Source: Berberis thunbergii (lineage: Eukaryota; Streptophyta; Magnoliopsida; Ranunculales; Berberidaceae). Taken from it: DNA of 64,000 bases. The notes under the pieces were generated by a model that saw only the letters and a list, made by a program, of their open reading frames with translations, searched no databases and was not told where the DNA came from. Below, one piece after another: positions 59,291 to 64,000 of the stretch. The position numbers and the translations under genes are program-made. Where the stretch lies: contig QNQO01007596.1 in NCBI GenBank assembly GCA_003290165.1, positions 124,001-188,000 on the forward strand, written 5' to 3'. Each line of letters opens with the position of its first letter. The stretch's first letter is position 1.

Positions 59291-59694
59291 TTTCACCTCA
59301 ATCTTCTATTGTTACCTTCAAATGTAATAAAATAAATTTTGAATGAAGGACATGAGTTTTCTCCTTTGTTTTTCTTCTTGTTGATTTCGTTCGTCCATTG
59401 TTGTCTGAATGATTTGTATTTGAACTTGGTTTTTACTATTATATCCTTGGCAATCTTTTGCTGATTTGAATTTTCCTATGCTTCAGTACATATGTCTCAA
59501 CCTGTGTTTGTCGTCTCGGAGCTTTTGTGAGAATCTGTTTTGTTTCCTTGCTTTATACTTTGTTGATCTAGTATGTTGGTTAATCCAAGGCTCTCCTGGG
59601 TTGTGCTGACTTGTTCCTTCGTTGCTTGCTCTATTTGTGTGATCAAAACGAAATCTATCTCCTTCAAGTTGGTTTGTTGATTCAGTTGTCATGA

Positions 59695-60480
59695 AGTTGC
59701 TTCTACTTTGTTGAATCGTTTGCTCAACCTTTACTTTGTAACTCGACGTTTCAGTCGGTTTGAAGTTGTCTTTTACTTGGTTCGTTCAGCTTGTACTTCA
59801 GTAACTCAACATCTCAATCGACTCGAAGTTTTCTACTTTGGCTTCTTTGGTTCGACGCTCTAGTTGACCCGGAGTTGTTTTACTTAGTTGACTCGTTCGC
59901 TCAACTTTCACTTCGTTAACTCGATGTCTTAGTCGACTTGATGTTTTTGTGTTAAGTTGACTCGTTCGTCCACTTTGGCTTCGTTGGTTCGATGCTTTAG
60001 TCAACTCGAAGTCGTTTTACTTAGGTGAATCGTTCGTCCAGCTTTTACTTCGTTAATTCGACGTCTCAGTCGACTCGAAGTTTTTTTCTTAAGTTGACTC
60101 ATTCGTCCACTTTGGCTTCGTTGGTTCGACGCTCTAGTCGACCCGAAGTCTTTTTACTTAGTTGAATCGTTTGTCCAACTTTTACTTTGTTAACTGGACA
60201 TCTAGTCAACTCAAGGTTTTTATGTTAAGTTGACTTATTTTTCCACTTCGGCTTCGTTGGTTCGACGCTCTAGTCGACCTGAAGTCATTTTACTTAGTTG
60301 ACTCGTTTGTCCAACTTTTACTTCGTTAACTCGACGTCTCAATCGACTCGAAATTTTTGTGTTAAGTTGACTCGTTCATCCACTTTTGTTTCGTTGGTTT
60401 GACGCTCTAGTTGACTCGAAGTCATTTTACTTAGTTGGCTCGTTTGTCCACTTTTTTCTTCGTTGGTTGATCAGACTAGA
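59695..60480. repeat. Tandem array with 137-bp dimeric unit
   Basis: GGTTCGACGCTCTAGTCGAC (or variant) occurs at 59849, 59986, 60123, 60259 and 60396, spacing 136-137. Each unit consists of two related 68-69-bp halves: TTCGTTAACTCGACGTCTCA... and TTCGTTGGTTCGACGCTCTA..., both with TTGACTCGTTCGTCCA. So about six dimers, or eleven to twelve monomers. Confidence 0.9.
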
Positions 60481-60484
60481 AGTT

Positions 60485-61064
60485 TATTGTATATATCCGA
60501 CTTGCATCCTGATTCCTTTTGGCTTTATACACTGATTGTTTTGCATAGCTTCGCTTTAAAGTTGTTCGCCTTTGTAAGATATTGATTTCGAAATTGAAAC
60601 TTTATTGATTCTCATATTTGGAAGTCTTGACCATTTCTAGCTGTCATTTTTCTGGAATAGTTATGTTACATTGTGGAGCGGTTTTTCTTTTGTCATTGTG
60701 TTGCTATCCTCGCATTGGTGTTCAGTGCCTCTATTGCTCTTTCTTGTTTAATTTATGACCTCTTTTGTTTGGCTTGTTATTGCTTCTCGTTTGGCATCAT
60801 TTGTTGAGGCTTGATAGAGTTTGTCGTTTCTAATTCCTTTGTAAGTAACTTTAGTCGAATTTATATCCGCTGATAAAGTCCCCGAGTTAGTCAGTGCAGC
60901 CATTTTCAAGGCATTGATCTTTTGACATAGGTTTGCTCAAGTGGTAGATGCTTCTTTCCTAGGGTAGATGTAGTGTAGAGCGTATATCAGTTCCCTAGAT
61001 CATTCTTTTGATCATGTGGTAGTGGTATTTTCTTTTTCTTTTCCTTTGAATTACTTATCTCGTA
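60485..61064. other. Non-coding internal part of the third Tat-like element
   Basis: No protein recognised on either strand; protease, RT and integrase expected between gag and array are missing. Confidence 0.45.
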
Positions 61065-61807
61065 TTTCGATGAATTCATTGAGTCGTCCCCTTTGGACCC
61101 AATGCTCGATTTCTTCTTTCAATTTGTAGTAGTCCTTGGTATCATATCCATGATCCTTGTGAAAAGAGCAGTACCTGCTTTTGTCTCATCCTTCTAGGTT
61201 TCCTTTTATCCTTGGTGGCTAGTTGACGTTCTCCCAATTTTCCATGGTTTCAAGATGTTGGCTCGGCTTGTCTTTAGGACTGTGTACAATTTGTATTCCA
61301 TTTTTATTACATTGGTTATCCGCTCATGACTTGGCCGTGCCGATTGAGATTTCCTGGGTTCCCGCTGGTTGGACTTGGTTCTTCCATCGTTTCGATGTAT
61401 CTTTGAACGATTGTTATCTTCCTGTGGTTCGTCGTCTTGCCTTCTTTCTTCTTTCCTTTCCTATTTCCTCAAATGGTTCTCCCTTTCCTATTCATTCTAC
61501 ATCCTCACAACTTTCATCTCTTCAAGGGAGATGTGTTTCTGTGTTGTTTTCAGTAGGACCACCATGCCTTTTGGAGGCTCCAGGTTAAGGGCATAAAAAA
61601 TGGCATCTCTTCGGTCCGGCGATGAAAGTTGCAGTGGCTGTGTTGTCGCTACATCCATCAACCATTGTCAATTTGTTGGTAAAGTGAGTGACATATTCTC
61701 GTATTGTATCTTTAAGATTCGGTCTCATGTGCAGGAGGTAGTGGGGTCCTTTCCTCATCCACCGACTCCTAATGAATCTAGTGATAAAAGCGATAGCTAA
61801 AGCTTGG
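61065..61807 (-). pseudogene. gag of the third Tat-like element, cut by a CACTA insertion
   Basis: Minus strand from 61807: ALAIAFITRFIRSRWMRKGP, HYLLHMRPNLKDTIREYVTH, FTNKLTMVDGCSD, matching Tat gag (ALA.AFVTRFIGSRRMRK). At about 61185-61070 it reads YCSFHKDHGYDTKDYYKL and HWVQRGRLNEFI, the zinc-knuckle region with its final C changed to Y. Frameshifts between. Confidence 0.75.
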
Positions 61808-62454
61808 CACTACACCACAAATGCTTATTCATAGCGTTTCAAAAACGCTATTATAGGAAATCATAGCGTTTTAGAAAACGATGTGTCTGCCGAAACTATA
61901 ATAGATACAAGGTTATTTATAGCATTTTAGAAACGCTATTGTAAGTAGACCATTTATAGCATTTTTCAAATGCTATTGTTTATCTTGTAATAGCGTTTTA
62001 AAATTGCTATGGTTAAACCTATAATAGTGTTTAAGAAGTGTTATTGTTTAGCTTGTGACAACACTCAAAAAACGCTATTGTATAGTTACCAATAGTGTTT
62101 CTGAAACGCTATTGGATAGTTATCAATAGCATTTCTGAAACGCTATTATCTTCCCTCATGTAGCATTTAACAAATGCTATTGTATTAGTTTCTATAGCGT
62201 TTCTAAAAGCCCTTTTTTTTCTATAGCACTCATCAAGTGCTATCAAATGACTTTTTATAACATATAAGTTTTATTTCTAGAAAATAAAAACCTAAATGTG
62301 CTAAACACTTGAACATTTCCATTAACGGCGAGGCACAGTAATATAATTAATAAGGTAATGTATTACATCAAGTCACAAAGTCTATCAAATAATAAAGACC
62401 AGACTACATTTATTTCAGTTGAAGCAGTAAACAACTAAAAGAGGCTAATGGAAT
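61808..62454 (+). mobile_element. CACTA element, left end, inserted in gag
   Basis: Starts CACTACACCACAAATGC at 61808, exactly where the gag frame breaks. About 61830-62230 holds many copies of the palindrome ATAGCGTTTCTGAAACGCTAT and variants. GCTATCAAATGAC at 62239 is shared with the other CACTA element (43401). No matching right end is visible downstream, so the element continues past another CACTA end or beyond the window. Confidence 0.78.
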
Positions 62455-63597
62455 CACTACACCATAGTTGCCTATTAATAGCATTAAGACATAGCGCTTT
62501 TCACACTTGTGCTATAAAAGCCCAAGTTTTCATATAGTCATAGCGTTTTTTACACTTGGTGCTATAAAAGCCCAAGTTTTCGTAACAATTGCTCTCTTGA
62601 CACGCTATCAAACAAAAGCGCGAGATTAAAAAAAAAACCGCGTTATTGAACTGAAAGTTTTAAAACTCCCTCGCGTCCTAAAAGGCAAGCAATACTTCTC
62701 GCCTCTCTTTGTCGTCCTCGCGTTCTAGAAAAAGAGAGATCGAGGAAAAGAGCAAAGGGGAGAGAGAGATATCAAAAGACAAATATCAGGGAGATAGTGG
62801 GGGGAGATCTTGGGAGAGAGCGAGGGAGAGATAGAGATTAAAGCTGAAACTTTAGGGCTACACTTTAGTGAGAGGAGAGGAGATGAGAGGGAGAGATGGT
62901 TGTGTCACCGACATTAAAAACTTACCCTCTCTCGAGCTACACTTTTGGTTACCCTCTCTCAAGCTACACTTTTGGCACCAAGGAGCCCGAGCTACACAGT
63001 TGGCACCAGGGAGCCCAAGATGGAGAAAGACACCTTTGTTGCAAATCGCATCCCTTTCTAGTCTCTATCGCACACAGAGAAGAGAACAACCGTCGACGCC
63101 ACTCTCATACGCCGCTCCACCGCCTTAGTCTGCTTCGGGTGAGTTCTTCTCTGTTTGCAAATTCCAAGGAGAGAAAGGATCAGATGAGGGAGGGGATGGG
63201 GGAGGTGGAGAAGTAAGGTTGAGTTGAATCAGACTCCGAAGGTGGAGATTGGGACTGCCGATTTGTTGAGTTGGTGAGAGGAAGAGTCATTGGAGGGAGA
63301 TGACGATGTTTGATTAGGATTCGATTGATGTTTCACGGTGGAGAGAGTGGTGGTGTTTGGGTAAGAGTATTTTCACAGTTTGGGTATGGATCATTTTACA
63401 TCATTTTATAAGAAACTATTGGATTCAAGCATGATTTATGTAATTGTTCTTATTTATATGTATTATGGTTCTTGACATTCTTATCATGCATTTAGATCTT
63501 ACAGATGATGTTCTTCATATTCACTACATTGAGTATTTTTTGTTTGCAAATATGTGGATTTGAATTATTGTTTTGATTCTGGTAATGGTATGTTGAA
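62455..63597 (+). mobile_element. Second CACTA left end, with GC-richer gene-leader-like sequence
   Basis: CACTACACCATAG at 62455 followed by ATAGCGCTTTT/GTGCTATAAAAGCCCAAG repeats to about 62620. About 62700-63130 is purine-rich then GC-richer, with two overlapping open frames (62868-63128 and 62896-63216) and a tandem duplication (ACCCTCTCTCGAGCTACACTTTTGG at about 62922 and 62948). This may be a captured or host-gene 5' leader; no protein recognised. Confidence 0.6.
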
Positions 63598-64000
63598 TAC
63601 TACAAAAAAAAAAAAGATTCAATAGCTACAGATACTAGTGACGGTATTTTTATACCGTCGCTAATTAAAAGATTTGCGATGGCAAAAATGCTTTTGATAG
63701 CTGACTCAAGCCATAATCATAAAAAATCATCGCTAATTATTTTGCAACGACACAAAACCGTCGCTAATTATTTGAAACGGCACAAAACCGTTGCTATTTA
63801 TTTTATTAGCTACGATTTCTTAGCCGTCGCTAAGTTTTACAAAGAAAAGTTTGAAGCTACGATGTTTGCCATCCCTAATAGATTTTTTTTTTAAAACTTA
63901 GCTACGACACATAAGTCGTCGCTAAGTTTTACAAATAAAAATATATACACAAACATTTAGCTACGGCATAAGAGCCGTCGCTAAGTTTTACAAAGATTTT
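63598..64000 (+). mobile_element. Third CACTA-type left end, running off the window
   Basis: TACTACAAAAAAAAAAAAG at 63598 resembles a CACTACAA terminus with one change. It is followed by subterminal palindromes around GACGGTATTTTTATACCGTC and repeats of AGCCGTCGCTAAGTTTTACA up to the window end. The motif differs from those of the other two CACTA groups. The right end is outside. Confidence 0.6.

Larger units (their letters stand above)
40296..61807 (-). mobile_element. Third Tat-like element, inverted, pol-less, with nested insertions
   Basis: From left to right: 3' LTR (40296-40858), purine tract, antisense ORF (plus strand, 41189-42640, resuming about 58755-59290), 137-bp tandem array (59695-60480), gag (61807-61065). 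No pol is readable between array and gag. At 61808 gag is cut by a CACTA end; the rest of gag and the 5' LTR must lie beyond. The block 42643-58750 is a later insertion that splits the antisense ORF. Confidence 0.65.

Noticed and set aside
59695..60480. CRISPR array
   Set aside because: Units are contiguous 68-69-bp tandem repeats without unique spacers, in a plant retrotransposon.
60965..60980. TGTAGTGTAG as a right CACTA end
   Set aside because: Lacks the TGGTGTAGTG terminus and subterminal repeats, and it lies to the left of the CACTA start at 61808.

Overview
The window is nuclear DNA of an angiosperm, probably a eudicot with a large, repeat-rich genome. It is AT-rich, intron-split plant exons are present, and most of it is nested plant transposable elements (Ty3/gypsy Athila-like and Tat-like LTR elements, CACTA, hAT, SINE, LINE). 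I find one convincingly intact host gene: an intronless ANTH-domain clathrin-assembly (AP180/PICALM-type) protein on the minus strand at 18790-20487.

Layout. 1-4964: AT-rich intergenic DNA with a GC-rich 150-bp foldback (961-1112), an (AT)n run, a decayed L1 LINE fragment, a tRNA-derived SINE-like piece, and an element with ~130-bp inverted repeats (3476-4254) that itself holds a second foldback insertion. 4965-17705: a decayed Athila-like element (gag, protease, RT, RNase H, integrase) invaded by two SINE copies, a solo LTR inside RT and an RTE-type LINE tail. For one SINE and the LINE tail, the other LTR of the same element supplies the empty site. 17706-22004: host segment with the ANTH gene. 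22005-31423: a Tat-like LTR element with gag and protease but no RT/integrase, a 128-bp tandem array and a long antisense ORF. 31475-40295: a second Tat-like element with decayed gag-pol including the extra archaeal-type RNase H, a tandem array and the coiled-coil end of an antisense ORF. 40296 to about 61807: a third, inverted, pol-less Tat-like element inserted into the second one (LTR, antisense ORF, 137-bp array, gag).

Inside that third element lies an LTR-like block (about 42643-58750), which in turn holds a 12.2-kb CACTA element (42937-55144, TGC duplication) and a 1.3-kb hAT element (55187-56498, 8-bp duplication). The CACTA element is the highlight. It carries exon sets of at least four unrelated host genes (HHO/NIGT-type GARP factor, RBBP6/PQT3-type RING protein, V-ATPase subunit B, receptor-like kinase) plus several unidentified exons. 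All lie on the minus strand, most have readable splice sites, and they lead into what looks like the last exon of the transposon's own gene. From 61808 to the end, three more CACTA 5' ends follow, with different subterminal palindromes.

Functionally, the ANTH gene would act in clathrin-mediated membrane traffic. Everything else is mobile DNA, mostly decayed, apart from the possibly transcribed chimeric CACTA unit. All identifications are by reading the sequence; no database search was run.
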